From Mycobacterium sp. MS1601 (GTDB taxonomy: Bacteria; Actinomycetota; Actinomycetes; Mycobacteriales; Mycobacteriaceae), in NCBI RefSeq assembly GCF_001984215.1, contig NZ_CP019420.1:2108001-2172000 (forward strand): 64,000 nucleotides of DNA, given 5' to 3'. Positions 41,311 through 49,763 of the stretch are shown piece after piece. Made by a program: the position numbers and the translations under genes. The notes beneath the pieces are model-generated. The model did no database searches. It was given only the letters and a program-made list of their open reading frames with translations, and had not been told where the DNA came from. Numbering within the stretch: the stretch's first letter is position 1; every line of letters starts with the position of its first letter.

Positions 41311-42368
41311 CAGGCAGACTCCAGACCGTTGGTTTCCAGAACATCGGACAGGTCGTAGTTCAGCGGCACGTCCAGCTGACCGAAGGTGCAGCTCGACGGA
41401 TCCCGGTCCGGACGCCACCGCCGGAACTTCACCGCGTGCCGGAACCGCTTGCCGTGCAGCGTGTTTCCCTCCATTTGGTCATAGGCCACTTCGGCGACCT
41501 TCTCCGGCCGCACCGGGATCCAGCGTTTGTCGGCGGCGGAGTTCCACCGGCTGGGGTCACCGTCACGGATGTCGCCGTCGCGCAGCGGTTCCAGCTCGGC
41601 CAGCAGTGTCACCCGGTCCTTCACCGAAAACGACGCCGCCCCGCCCACCATCTGCAGTTCACCGTCGTCACGATAGAGCCCGAGCAGGATCGAACCGACA
41701 CCTTCACCGCTCTTGTGGATGCGGTAGCCGATGGCCACGCAGTCCGCGTCACGTGCGTGCTTGACCTTGACCATCTCCCGCTTGCCGGGCTGATAGCCAC
41801 CGTCGAGGCGTTTGGCAATCACGCCGTCGAGTCCGGCGCCCTCGAATGTCGTCAACCACTCCTGCCCCAGCACCGGGTCCTCGGTGGTGCGGGTGACGTG
41901 ACACCAGGTCTTCTGGTGCACCGAATTCAGCAGCACCTCACGACGGTTGGTGAACGGCTCACCGAGCAGGGAGCGGTCGCCAGTGGCCAGCGCGTCGAAC
42001 CCGATGAAGTGCGCCGGGGTCTCGGTTGCAAGGAGCTTCACCCGGCTCTCGGCGGGATGGATGCGCTGACTCAGCGACTCCCAGTCCAGCCGAAGTCGGC
42101 CGTCGACCTCGCGCGGTACCACCACCTCACCGTCCAGCACACAGCGCGGGGCCAGCTCGTGGCGCAGAGCGTCGACGAGCTCCGGGAAGTAACGGCCCAG
42201 ATCTTTGCCACTGCGCGAGATCAAGGACAGCGATTCGCCGTCACGGAAGACCAGCGCCCGGAAGCCGTCCCACTTGGGCTCATAGGACCACACCCCGGGG
42301 TCCGTGGGAACCTTGGCCGCTGCCTTGGCCAGCATGGGTTCGAGGGGAGGCAGTACCGGGAGCTCCAT
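41310..42368 (-). CDS. ligC1: ATP-dependent DNA ligase LigC1
   Basis: This 352-residue minimal ATP ligase has motif I EPKWDGFRA (Lys forms the AMP adduct), motif III FIGFDALA, motif IV DGVIAKRL and motif V MVKVKH, then an OB-fold with RRWRPDRDP. No extra domains are present. I chose ATG 42368 (MELPVLPPLEPMLAK), which aligns with the LigC2 start; ATG 42377 is possible. It is the first gene of a two-gene operon with polD1. A second ligase of the same family lies 2 kb away. Confidence 0.93.
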   Translation of the reverse strand: MELPVLPPLEPMLAKAAAKVPTDPGVWSYEPKWDGFRALVFRDGESLSLISRSGKDLGRYFPELVDALRHELAPRCVLDGEVVVPREVDGRLRLDWESLSQRIHPAESRVKLLATETPAHFIGFDALATGDRSLLGEPFTNRREVLLNSVHQKTWCHVTRTTEDPVLGQEWLTTFEGAGLDGVIAKRLDGGYQPGKREMVKVKHARDADCVAIGYRIHKSGEGVGSILLGLYRDDGELQMVGGAASFSVKDRVTLLAELEPLRDGDIRDGDPSRWNSAADKRWIPVRPEKVAEVAYDQMEGNTLHGKRFRHAVKFRRWRPDRDPSSCTFGQLDVPLNYDLSDVLETNGLESA

Positions 42369-42565
42369 GGTGTTCATCCTCACCTAGACCCGTGTACCCC
42401 GACAATGTCATCGGAGTCCCGCGGTTTCGTTGCTGTGGACCTCCGCGGAGTGGGCGTATGGTGACCAGACGGCGGACTTCGACGGTAAAGTCGGCCTGGC
42501 ACTACGGATACCGCACGTGCCTGCCGCCAGGGATACTGATTCAACTACTGCGCCGGAGCTGCACG

Positions 42566-42643
42566 ATGACTGCCGATACCGCGCTGCGGATGCGTCCGCA
42601 CGGCGACGCCTGTGGGCCGCCGGTCGGTGTGGTGACGCCATGA
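42566..42643 (+). CDS. Possible 25-residue upstream ORF coupled to the MEDS-ATPase
   Basis: ATG 42566 has GGAG seven bases upstream, and the frame (MTADTALRMRPHGDACG...) ends in ATGA, overlapping the ATG of the next gene. The layout is that of a leader or small coupled protein. The 200 bases before it (42369-42565) hold nothing else that I can support. No family was recognised. Confidence 0.35.
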   Translation: MTADTALRMRPHGDACGPPVGVVTP

Positions 42644-43590
42644 GGGCCGGGGTATCGGCCGGGTACACCGGGCATTTCCACGAAGCCGGCTTCTACGGCA
42701 GTGACGACGAGTTACTGGATCTGGTGGTTCCGTTCGTCCTCGAAGGAGTTGATGCCGGCGAGCCGTCGGTTCTGAGTTTCGACGAGCACGGCACCACCCT
42801 GTTGCAGGAACATCTGCCGGCCTCGGAGCTGGTGACCTTCCTGGCCGGCGACGACAATTACACGACGCCAGCCCGGGCGATTGCCAACTACCGCAAGCTG
42901 TTCGCCAAGTCGCTCTCTTCAGGTGCCGGGCAGGTCCGCACATCGGGGCAGGTACCGCTGCAGGGCACGGCAGGGCAGTTCCGCGGCTGGGATCGTTACG
43001 AGTCCGCCGTCAACACCGTCTACGACGACTTCCCTCTGCTGAGTCTGTGTGTGTACGACACGACCACGATGTCGTCGGATGTCCAGGATGTCGTCGAGCG
43101 CGCCCACCCGAATCTGCTGACCGCGCCCGGTGTGCACTCGGTCAGCCCGCGGTATCAGGATCCGACGTCGTTCGTGCTGGCACCGGTGATTGCCGACCCG
43201 CTGGAGTTCTCGGCGCCGTTGCTGGACATCCCGGACATCACGGCTGCCCAGTCCAGGGAGGTCGTCTGCGAGATCGCTGCCCTGCACCTCGATGACGTCA
43301 CCGTCCACGATCTGGTGCTGGCCGCCTCGGAGACGGTGACAAACGCACTGGTGCACGGCAAACCACCAGCCGGTTTGCGGGTATGGGCGCAGGACGGTCG
43401 GGTTGTGCTCCATGTGCGCGACGCCGGCCGGGGGCCGCTCGGGTGTCTGGCCGGCCTGATGCCGGTGGACAGCGAACTCGGGGCCGGGCTGGGCCTGTGG
43501 CTGATCCACCAACTGGGTATCGACGTGGATCTGATTCGGGGTGACGACGGGTTCACCGTCCGCCTCTGCGCCACCGCCGCGGGACGCTGA
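42640..43590 (+). CDS. MEDS-domain sensor with RsbW-like ATPase domain
   Basis: This 316-residue protein has two parts. The N-terminal 180 residues match the MEDS sensory domain (HEAGFYGSDDELLDLVVPFV, DDNYTTPARAIANYRKLF, WDRYESAVNTVYDDFPLLSL-type segment). The C-terminal 120 residues are a histidine-kinase-like ATPase (ASETVTNALVHGKPP, RDAGRGP, GLGLWLIHQLG) of the anti-sigma factor type, without a phospho-acceptor histidine. Such proteins are thought to control sigma factors or anti-anti-sigma factors. It could act in a SigF network, but no partner gene is adjacent. ATG 42640 overlaps the stop of a small ORF. It lies between two DNA ligase genes. Confidence 0.75.
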   Translation: MRAGVSAGYTGHFHEAGFYGSDDELLDLVVPFVLEGVDAGEPSVLSFDEHGTTLLQEHLPASELVTFLAGDDNYTTPARAIANYRKLFAKSLSSGAGQVRTSGQVPLQGTAGQFRGWDRYESAVNTVYDDFPLLSLCVYDTTTMSSDVQDVVERAHPNLLTAPGVHSVSPRYQDPTSFVLAPVIADPLEFSAPLLDIPDITAAQSREVVCEIAALHLDDVTVHDLVLAASETVTNALVHGKPPAGLRVWAQDGRVVLHVRDAGRGPLGCLAGLMPVDSELGAGLGLWLIHQLGIDVDLIRGDDGFTVRLCATAAGR

Positions 43591-43604
43591 GTCACCGCAG
43601 AAGA

Positions 43605-43890
43605 ACTGGGCGTTGGTGCCGTGCTCCTCGTCGATGCGGGCCACCGCGGAGCCACTGATCACCATCACCGACTCGTCGCAGTTGTGGAAGTGCTCGGGGA
43701 TGGCCGCGCCGGGGGGAAACGCGGTGATGCCGTTGAGGAAATCCCTGGCGCCCACCTGACGGGACACCATCGGCAAGGTGCGCGCCCCGCCGACACGGGC
43801 GCGCGGGGTGATCTCGGCGGGCCGCAGGATTGCGGCACTGCGTCCATCGCGCAGCGCAGCGGGCTTCTCGGCGGCAGCGGTATCGGTCAT
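43605..43890 (-). pseudogene. Truncated cupin-domain protein
   Basis: From ATG 43890 the frame gives a normal cupin start and the first cupin motif (GAAIPEHFHNCDESVMVISG, with HxH and Glu). Where the second motif should follow, after VARIDEEHGTN, the frame runs into the antisense of the MEDS-ATPase 3' end and continues meaninglessly to 42919. The second metal motif is missing. I read this as a cupin gene that lost its 3' half, with the end near 43600. Confidence 0.6.
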
Positions 43891-44039
43891 GGGTGAAGCA
43901 TCAACTGGTCGAGGTGATTCTCACCCGGCACGCCATCGAATTCGGGATCGGGCTGCGGGCTTGCCCACTGGCACGGGTGGTCCCTGCGCGTCAGCGTGTA
44001 CCCGGCCGGCGGCAATCCCGCAGGGGCGAAGATGGCCAA
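43887..44039 (-). CDS. Possible 50-residue ORF coupled to the cupin remnant
   Basis: The minus strand encodes TTG-initiated MAIFAPAGLPPAGYTLTRRD and ends DQLMLHP, with its stop overlapping the cupin ATG (ATGA). It exactly fills the gap between the cupin remnant and ligC2, and its codon choice looks coding (G/C third positions). It could be a small protein or the remnant of a larger gene whose 5' part was replaced. No family was recognised. Confidence 0.4.
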   Translation of the reverse strand: MAIFAPAGLPPAGYTLTRRDHPCQWASPQPDPEFDGVPGENHLDQLMLHP

Positions 44040-45134
44040 ATGGACCTACCCGTGTTGCCGCCGGTGTCGCCGATGCTGGCCAAGGCCGTCACCGACATTC
44101 CACCCGACTGTTCGTACGAACCGAAATGGGACGGCTTCCGGTCGATCCTCTTTCGCGACGGCGACGAGGTCGAACTGGGCAGCCGCAACGAGCGACCGCT
44201 GACGCGGTACTTCCCCGAACTCGTGGCTGCGGCTCGCGCCGAGTTGCCGGAACGGTGTGTCGTCGACGGTGAGATCGTCATCGCCTCGCCGGCCGGTCTG
44301 GACTTCGAGGCATTGCAGTTGCGCCTGCATCCGGCGGCCAGCCGAGTGGCCATGCTGGCGGACAAGACGCCTGCGGCGTTCATCGCGTTCGACCTGCTGG
44401 CGCTGCGCGACGAGGACTACACCGCACGGCCGTTCCGCGAGCGACGGGCCGCGCTGGAGCAGGCGCTACGTGACACCGGGCCGTCCATCCACCTGACCCC
44501 GGCCACCTCCGATGTCGAGACTGCCCGCCGCTGGTTTCACGAGTTCGAGGGTGCGGGCCTGGACGGGTTGATCGCCAAGCCGCTGCAGCTGACCTACCAG
44601 CCGGACAAACGCCTGATGTTCAAGGTCAAGCACCAACGCACCGCCGATTGTGTGGTGGCCGGCTATCGGTTGCACAAATCGGGGAACGACGCGGTGGGAT
44701 CACTGATGCTGGGGTTGTACGACGACGACGCCAAGTTGGCCTCGGTGGGCGTCATCGGCGCGTTCCCGATGGCCACCCGCCGCCAACTGTTCACCGAATT
44801 GCAGCCCTGGGTAACCACTTTCGACGGTCATCCGTGGAACTGGGCCGCACACGTGACGCCGGAGAGCACCGCGAAGCACGGTGGTTCGCGGTGGAACGCG
44901 GGCAAGGATCTGTCATTCGTGCCGCTTCGACCCGAGCGGGTGGTGGAGGTGCGCTACGACCACATGGAAGGCGAACGATTCCGCCACACAGCACAATTCA
45001 ACCGGTGGCGGCCGGATCGCGATCCGCGCTCGTGCACCTATGCCCAGTTGGAGCAGCCTGTGACTTTCCGTCTCGACGACATCGTGCCCGGTCTCACTGC
45101 AACGCCACGCCCAGCTCCTGGGCAAACACCTTGA
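44040..45134 (+). CDS. ligC2: ATP-dependent DNA ligase LigC2
   Basis: This 364-residue minimal ATP ligase is paralogous to LigC1. It has motif I EPKWDGFRS, motif III AFIAFDLLAL, motif IV GLDGLIAKPL, motif V FKVKHQ and the terminal NRWRPDRDPRSC. I chose ATG 44040, giving MDLPVLPPVSPMLAKAV, which aligns with LigC1. It has no clear ribosome binding site. M. smegmatis also carries two adjacent LigC paralogues. It converges on the Rieske oxygenase gene with a 41-bp overlap of the 3' ends. Confidence 0.9.
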   Translation: MDLPVLPPVSPMLAKAVTDIPPDCSYEPKWDGFRSILFRDGDEVELGSRNERPLTRYFPELVAAARAELPERCVVDGEIVIASPAGLDFEALQLRLHPAASRVAMLADKTPAAFIAFDLLALRDEDYTARPFRERRAALEQALRDTGPSIHLTPATSDVETARRWFHEFEGAGLDGLIAKPLQLTYQPDKRLMFKVKHQRTADCVVAGYRLHKSGNDAVGSLMLGLYDDDAKLASVGVIGAFPMATRRQLFTELQPWVTTFDGHPWNWAAHVTPESTAKHGGSRWNAGKDLSFVPLRPERVVEVRYDHMEGERFRHTAQFNRWRPDRDPRSCTYAQLEQPVTFRLDDIVPGLTATPRPAPGQTP

Positions 45135-46242
45135 TCATGTGCTGAACGCCGATCTCGTTGCGGCCGATGATCATATGGTCGTGCTGACCATGCCGGACCC
45201 CTTCGCCGCACTGAGGAAGCATCGCGAAATCCTCGTCACGCACCGCGGCATGCACCCCTTCGAAGATGGTGTCATAGCCGGCGCGCATGTCCTCGGAGTC
45301 GGCCGGCACCTTGGCCATCCAGCTGTGCCGTACAGTGCAGCGGGTTGGTTCCCCGGCCGGCAGGATGTCGATGATCTCCACGCCGACGGGGCTGTTGGCC
45401 AGGATCAGGTTCGGGTAGACCCAGTAGATGACACCCATGTTGTGATGCGGATCCCACGAACCCGCGGGATTCCCGGCAAGGCCAGTGATCCAGTTGAACG
45501 GAAAGCCGATGCGGTGGTGTTTGCCGTACTCGTCGTAGACACCGGTGTTGGCCAGGGTGTTCTGACCGATCAGACTCTCCCCGTGAACAAATGGGAAGTG
45601 ATAGCCCTCGGCGAAGGCTTCCAGCGCGCCCTTCCACGACACCTGTGATTCGAACTCCTTCTCGGCGTGATAGCCGTAGGAGGCATAGTCGAACATCGCC
45701 AGTTCCGGCCCCAGAGCACCGAGGTGGGTGTCGACGTCGATGGCGGCGGCGGCGGTGAGTACCGCCCAGATGAACCCGTGACGTTCCTGGTTCGGCAGTT
45801 CCACCAGGCCGTAGTCCGACTTGTCGATGGAGTCGAAGCCGGCTTTGCCTGGCACGGTGAACAATTCGCCGGTGTTCTTGTAGCTCCAGGCGTGATACGG
45901 GCACACGAACCGCGAGGCGTTGCCCGATCCGCAGGCGGGCATGGCGCCACGATGGCGGCAGTAGTTCAAGAACACATGACTTTTCCCGTCACGGTCACGG
46001 GTGACCAGCAGTGAGTCGCCCAGCACCGAACGCACCACGTAGTCGTTGGCCGAGGCGACCTGCGCCGACGGCACGATCGCCAACGGCACCCGGCGCAGTA
46101 CCTGCGATTCCTCGATCTCGGTGATCTTGGGGTCGCGGTAGTAGTGCAGCGGCACCCGCAGTTCACGCTCGGCCATGTCGGTGGTCTTGTCGACCGCATG
46201 CCGCAGTGCGCGCCGCGTCAGTCCTTCATCCCGGTTGTCCAT
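45094..46242 (-). CDS. Rieske non-heme iron oxygenase, alpha subunit
   Basis: This 382-residue protein is of the aromatic-ring-hydroxylating dioxygenase type. The Rieske cluster ligands are C-x-H (NYCRHRGAM) and C-x2-H (FVCPYHAW). The mononuclear iron facial triad is suggested by EGYHFPFVHGESL. Substrate unknown. Neither beta subunit nor ferredoxin/reductase is adjacent, so electron donors must be elsewhere. Start ATG 46242 fits a leaderless transcript (TATGGT seven bases upstream); ATG 46254 is an alternative. It is divergent from a TetR regulator, which probably controls it. Confidence 0.85.
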   Translation of the reverse strand: MDNRDEGLTRRALRHAVDKTTDMAERELRVPLHYYRDPKITEIEESQVLRRVPLAIVPSAQVASANDYVVRSVLGDSLLVTRDRDGKSHVFLNYCRHRGAMPACGSGNASRFVCPYHAWSYKNTGELFTVPGKAGFDSIDKSDYGLVELPNQERHGFIWAVLTAAAAIDVDTHLGALGPELAMFDYASYGYHAEKEFESQVSWKGALEAFAEGYHFPFVHGESLIGQNTLANTGVYDEYGKHHRIGFPFNWITGLAGNPAGSWDPHHNMGVIYWVYPNLILANSPVGVEIIDILPAGEPTRCTVRHSWMAKVPADSEDMRAGYDTIFEGVHAAVRDEDFAMLPQCGEGVRHGQHDHMIIGRNEIGVQHMIKVFAQELGVALQ

Positions 46243-46249
46243 AGCGTTG

Positions 46250-46255
46250 ACCATA
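46250..46255 (-). promoter_or_regulatory. -10 box (TATGGT), leaderless Rieske oxygenase gene
   Basis: TATGGT on the minus strand ends seven bases before ATG 46242. In the same intergenic region ATTGTCA occurs twice as a direct repeat (46261-46267 and 46273-46279), a possible TetR contact. Confidence 0.4.
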
Positions 46256-46312
46256 CATTGATTGTCATTTGTATTGTCAGAATCGGGGCAAGCGACATGA
46301 CACGATGCCAAG

Positions 46313-46918
46313 GTGCGCAGACACGGCTGGGCCGGGAACATCCCGGACGACGACGCGGAGGCCATCGACCGCATCGTCGGGGCCGCCAGGGCGTCCATCG
46401 ATGCCAGGGGCACGGTGAGCGTGTCCGAAGTCGCGACGACGCTGGGCATCACCCGCCAGACGGTCTACCGATACTTCCCCACCGTGGAGGCACTGCTGGC
46501 CGGCACGGCACTGTCGGCGGTGGGCGACTTCCTGGACCGACTCGCCACCGACCTGCAGTCCATCAGCGATCCCGGCGACGCCGTGGTCGAAGGCATCGCC
46601 TACACGCTGGAGCAGCTGCCGCACGACCGCTACCTGGGTCTGGTGATGCAGCCGGGCAAGGCCAGTGCGTTCACCGCGGGTATCACCTCGGAGATGGCGA
46701 TCTCGTTCGGCCGTTCGATCCTGGAACGGTTCTCCGTCGACTGGGCAGCCGAGGGTTTCCGCGGCGACAGCCTCGATGAGTTGGCGGAGTTCATGCTGCG
46801 CACGCTGCAGTCGTTCCTCCTCGACCCGGGCGACCCGGGCCGGCGCGGCAGCGAACTCCGGGGCTATCTTCGACGCTGGGTCGCGCCCGCCGTCCAGGCC
46901 CGAATGACACGCTTGTAA
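46313..46918 (+). CDS. TetR-family transcriptional regulator
   Basis: This 201-residue protein has an N-terminal helix-turn-helix (TVSVSEVATTLGITRQTVYR followed by YFPTVEALLAG) and a helical ligand domain (ERFSVDWAAEGFRGDSL). It is divergent from the Rieske oxygenase, its likely target. Start GTG 46313 has a weak AAGG just upstream. Confidence 0.85.
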   Translation: MRRHGWAGNIPDDDAEAIDRIVGAARASIDARGTVSVSEVATTLGITRQTVYRYFPTVEALLAGTALSAVGDFLDRLATDLQSISDPGDAVVEGIAYTLEQLPHDRYLGLVMQPGKASAFTAGITSEMAISFGRSILERFSVDWAAEGFRGDSLDELAEFMLRTLQSFLLDPGDPGRRGSELRGYLRRWVAPAVQARMTRL

Positions 46919-46919
46919 T

Positions 46920-46951
46920 TCATCCACAGTGTGGATAACCCCTGTGGATAA
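46920..46951. promoter_or_regulatory. Cluster of DnaA boxes
   Basis: Two perfect DnaA 9-mers in the TGTGGATAA orientation (46930-46938 and 46943-46951) and one inverted TCATCCACA (46920-46928, one mismatch) lie within 32 bases after the tetR stop. There is no dnaA, dnaN, gyrB or parAB nearby, so this is not oriC. It may titrate DnaA or regulate the small secreted protein downstream. Confidence 0.6.
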
Positions 46952-47039
46952 CTTCGGCCGATCAATTTCTGCCAGTGGAAATTGCAGGCGGTGGGTCGCT
47001 GGTTTGAACCATCAGACCCGAAACGAGAGAACACCCACG

Positions 47040-47333
47040 ATGAAGAAGCTCGGATTTGCCGCACTGGCCGCAGGCGCACTGACCGCAGGGACGCTGGGAC
47101 CGGCCACGCCGGCGACGGCCGCTCCCGCCGTGGCCGGCAGCGCCCAGGACACCATCACCTCGTTGGAGGCCGAGGGATACGACGTGATCGTCAACCGACT
47201 CAGCACCACCCCGCTGGAGCGGGCCAAGGTGGTCTCGCTGGGCCGCGGTCAGAGCTTTGCACTCGCGGCGGCCGGCAACACGCACACATCCGGTCCCGTC
47301 ACGCAGTCCACGGTGTACGTCAACGTGCAGTGA
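47040..47333 (+). CDS. Small secreted protein
   Basis: This 97-residue protein has a clear signal peptide ([20 protein letters not shown], cleavage near TAAPA at residue 28). The mature 70 residues ([20 protein letters not shown], then [13 protein letters not shown]) have no cysteine. Similar small exported proteins are common in mycobacteria and have no known function. GAGAGA precedes the ATG. The DnaA box cluster lies 90 bases upstream. Confidence 0.8.
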   Translation: MKKLGFAALAAGALTAGTLGPATPATAAPAVAGSAQDTITSLEAEGYDVIVNRLSTTPLERAKVVSLGRGQSFALAAAGNTHTSGPVTQSTVYVNVQ

Positions 47334-47337
47334 GCGT

Positions 47338-47343
47338 TACATT
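47338..47343 (+). promoter_or_regulatory. -10 box (TACATT), leaderless gluQRS
   Basis: TACATT ends six bases before ATG 47350. Confidence 0.5.
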
Positions 47344-47349
47344 GCGACC

Positions 47350-48222
47350 ATGACCCGCCCCGAACCCGCAGGCAGGTTTGCCCCCAGCCCATCGGCTGAT
47401 CTGCACATCGGCAATCTGCGCACCGCGGTGCTGGCGTGGTTGTTCGCCCGCTCGACCGGACGACGATTCCTGGTGCGGGTCGAAGACCTCGACGATCGCG
47501 CATCCCCCGATATCGCCGGCCGGCAGCTGGCCGACCTCAGTGCAATCGGTCTGACCTGGGATGAGACCCCGCAGCACCAGACTGCCCACGAAAGCCGCTA
47601 CGACGCGGTGATCAGCGAGCTCACCGACCGCGGTCTGACCTACGAATGTTATTGCAGCAGAAGAGAAATTCTGCAGGCGCCGCGCGCGCCACACGCCCCG
47701 GAAGGGGCATATCCGGGCACCTGCCGAGACCTGACCGAAGCCCAACGACAACAGCAGGACCGGCCACCGGCACTGCGCTTGCGCGCGGATACCTACAGCT
47801 ACACCGTCAACGACCTGCTGCACGGCACCTACACCGGCGTGGTGGACGACCTGGTACTGCGCCGCGGCGACGGAGTGCCCGCCTACAACCTGGCTGTTGT
47901 GGTCGACGATGCCGCCCAGGGTGTTGACCAGGTGGTGCGCGGCGACGACCTCCTTGCCTCCTCACCCCGGCAGGCCTATCTGGGGGCGCTGCTGGGCTAC
48001 TCCGCGCCGGTCTACGCGCATGTTCCGCTGGCGCTCAACCGCGAGGGCAAGCGCCTGGCCAAACGCGACGGCGCGGTGACGCTGGCCGAGATCGGTGTCG
48101 AGGCGGCGTTGGCGCAGATCGGGCAGTCGCTGGGGTACACGTCCTCGAGCCTCACCGACTTCTTGGCAGAGTTCGACCCACAGCGTCTTCCGCGCGAACC
48201 GTGGGTATATCAGCCCGCGTGA
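47350..48222 (+). CDS. gluQRS: Glutamyl-queuosine tRNA(Asp) synthetase
   Basis: This 290-residue protein is the catalytic half of glutamyl-tRNA synthetase without the anticodon-binding domain. It has [19 protein letters not shown] (HIGH motif), a zinc site with [10 protein letters not shown] and YPGTC, and KRLAKRDGA (KMSKS-like). It attaches glutamate to queuosine in tRNA-Asp. Tgt, the enzyme that inserts the queuosine precursor base, is encoded 7 kb downstream. Leaderless ATG 47350. Confidence 0.93.
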   Translation: MTRPEPAGRFAPSPSADLHIGNLRTAVLAWLFARSTGRRFLVRVEDLDDRASPDIAGRQLADLSAIGLTWDETPQHQTAHESRYDAVISELTDRGLTYECYCSRREILQAPRAPHAPEGAYPGTCRDLTEAQRQQQDRPPALRLRADTYSYTVNDLLHGTYTGVVDDLVLRRGDGVPAYNLAVVVDDAAQGVDQVVRGDDLLASSPRQAYLGALLGYSAPVYAHVPLALNREGKRLAKRDGAVTLAEIGVEAALAQIGQSLGYTSSSLTDFLAEFDPQRLPREPWVYQPA

Positions 48223-48254
48223 GGAAAACCCTGTACCGGTGCAATCCCGGTTGG

Positions 48255-48260
48255 TACTTT
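48255..48260 (+). promoter_or_regulatory. -10 box (TACTTT), leaderless ABC transporter gene
   Basis: TACTTT ends six bases before ATG 48267. Confidence 0.5.
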
Positions 48261-48266
48261 CCGCCG

Positions 48267-49763
48267 ATGCTCGGATACTTCCGGCGGGCTCTGCTTGCCG
48301 TCATCCTCGTCGCCGCGGTGATCTTCGGCGCGGCCGGCTGCGGCGCCTCCGAGAACAGCAGCGACACGCCGATCAAAGCCGCCGGAGTTCTGCGCGTCGG
48401 CACCGAGGGCACGTATTCGCCGTTCAGCTACCACGATCCGGCGACCGGTGAACTCACCGGGTACGACGTCGACGTGGCTCGGGCCGTCGGCGAAACGCTC
48501 GGTGTCCCGGTCGAATTCGTCGAGACCCCCTGGGACTCGATTTTCGCCGCGCTGGAGGCAAACCGCTTCGACGTCGTGGCCAACGAGGTCACCATCAACC
48601 CGGAGCGCCAAGCCAAGTACGACCTTTCGACGCCGTACTCGATCGGTGAAGGGGTGATCGTCACCCGCGCCGACGACGATTCCATCACGTCGCTGGACGA
48701 CCTGGCCGGCAAGATCACCGCCCAGTCGATCACCAGCAACTGGGCGCAGGTCGCCCGCGATTCCGGCGCCACCGTCGAGGGCGTGGAAGGGTTTGCACAG
48801 GCCATCACCCTGCTCAACCAGGGCCGCGTCGATGCGACGGTCAACGACAGCATCGCCGTCTACGCCTACCTTGCCGAAACCGGTGACACGTCAGTGAAGA
48901 TCGCTGCCGAAACCGGCGAAAGGAGCGAACAGGGCTTCGCCGCGCGTAAGGACAGCGGCTTCCTGTCCGAACTCAACCGTGCGCTCGAAGAACTGCGCGC
49001 GAACGGGAAGCTGAGCGAGATCTCGCAGAAGTATCTCAAGGCCGACGCCACTGGCACCGGCGCCCCGCAAGCGGCAGAAGGCCAGAGGCCGCCGCAGGTC
49101 CGCTCCACGTTCGAATTGGTGGCCGACAATCTGTGGCCGCTGGCCAAGGCAGCGCTGACGATGACGATCCCGCTGACGATCATCAGTTTCGCCATCGGTC
49201 TGGTGTTGGCATTGGCGGTGGCGTTGGCCCGGCTGTCCTCGAACGTGATCCTCACCAACGTCGCACGTTTCTACATCTCGATCATCCGGGGCACACCGCT
49301 GTTGGTGCAGCTGTTCATCGTGTTCTACGCGCTACCCGAATTCGGGGTGAAGATCGATCCGTTCCCGGCGGCGGTCATCGCGTTCTCGCTGAATGTCGGC
49401 GGGTACGCGGCCGAGATCATCCGCTCGGCGATCCAGAGCATCCCGAAGGGCCAGTGGGAGGCCGCCGAGACCATCGGCTTCAACTACGTCGGCGCACTGC
49501 GGCGGATCATCCTGCCGCAGGCCGCGCGAGTGGCGGTGCCGCCGCTGTCCAACACCTTGATCTCACTGGTGAAGGACACATCGCTGGCGTCGACCATCCT
49601 GGTCACCGAATTGCTGCGGCAGGCCCAGATCATCGCCGCGCCGACGTTCGAGTTCTTCGCCCTGTACGGCACCGCGGCGATCTACTACTGGGTGATCTGC
49701 CTGGTGTTGTCCTTCGGCCAGAGTCGGCTGGAACGCCGGTTGGAAAGGTATGTGCTCCGATGA
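48267..49763 (+). CDS. Amino-acid ABC transporter: fused substrate-binding lipoprotein and permease
   Basis: A protein of 498 residues. A lipobox (VIFGAAGC, Cys at 25) and a family 3 solute-binding domain (GVLRVGTEGTYSPFSYHDP, residues about 35-260) are followed by a HisM/GlnP-type permease (about 285-498; EAAETIGFNYVGALRRIILPQ is the ATPase-contact loop). The fusion makes one polypeptide of two normally separate parts; it resembles GlnP-like fusions of Firmicutes. Substrate is probably a polar amino acid such as glutamine or arginine (inference). The stop overlaps the ATPase gene (ATGA). Confidence 0.9.
   Translation: MLGYFRRALLAVILVAAVIFGAAGCGASENSSDTPIKAAGVLRVGTEGTYSPFSYHDPATGELTGYDVDVARAVGETLGVPVEFVETPWDSIFAALEANRFDVVANEVTINPERQAKYDLSTPYSIGEGVIVTRADDDSITSLDDLAGKITAQSITSNWAQVARDSGATVEGVEGFAQAITLLNQGRVDATVNDSIAVYAYLAETGDTSVKIAAETGERSEQGFAARKDSGFLSELNRALEELRANGKLSEISQKYLKADATGTGAPQAAEGQRPPQVRSTFELVADNLWPLAKAALTMTIPLTIISFAIGLVLALAVALARLSSNVILTNVARFYISIIRGTPLLVQLFIVFYALPEFGVKIDPFPAAVIAFSLNVGGYAAEIIRSAIQSIPKGQWEAAETIGFNYVGALRRIILPQAARVAVPPLSNTLISLVKDTSLASTILVTELLRQAQIIAAPTFEFFALYGTAAIYYWVICLVLSFGQSRLERRLERYVLR

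Noticed and set aside
42919..43600. Extension of the cupin frame through the MEDS-ATPase
   Set aside because: This part is antisense to a well-supported gene and does not look like cupin sequence; the real cupin part ends near 43600.
46920..46951. Chromosomal replication origin
   Set aside because: DnaA boxes are present but only three, and there is no dnaA, dnaN, recF, rpmH or AT-rich unwinding region.
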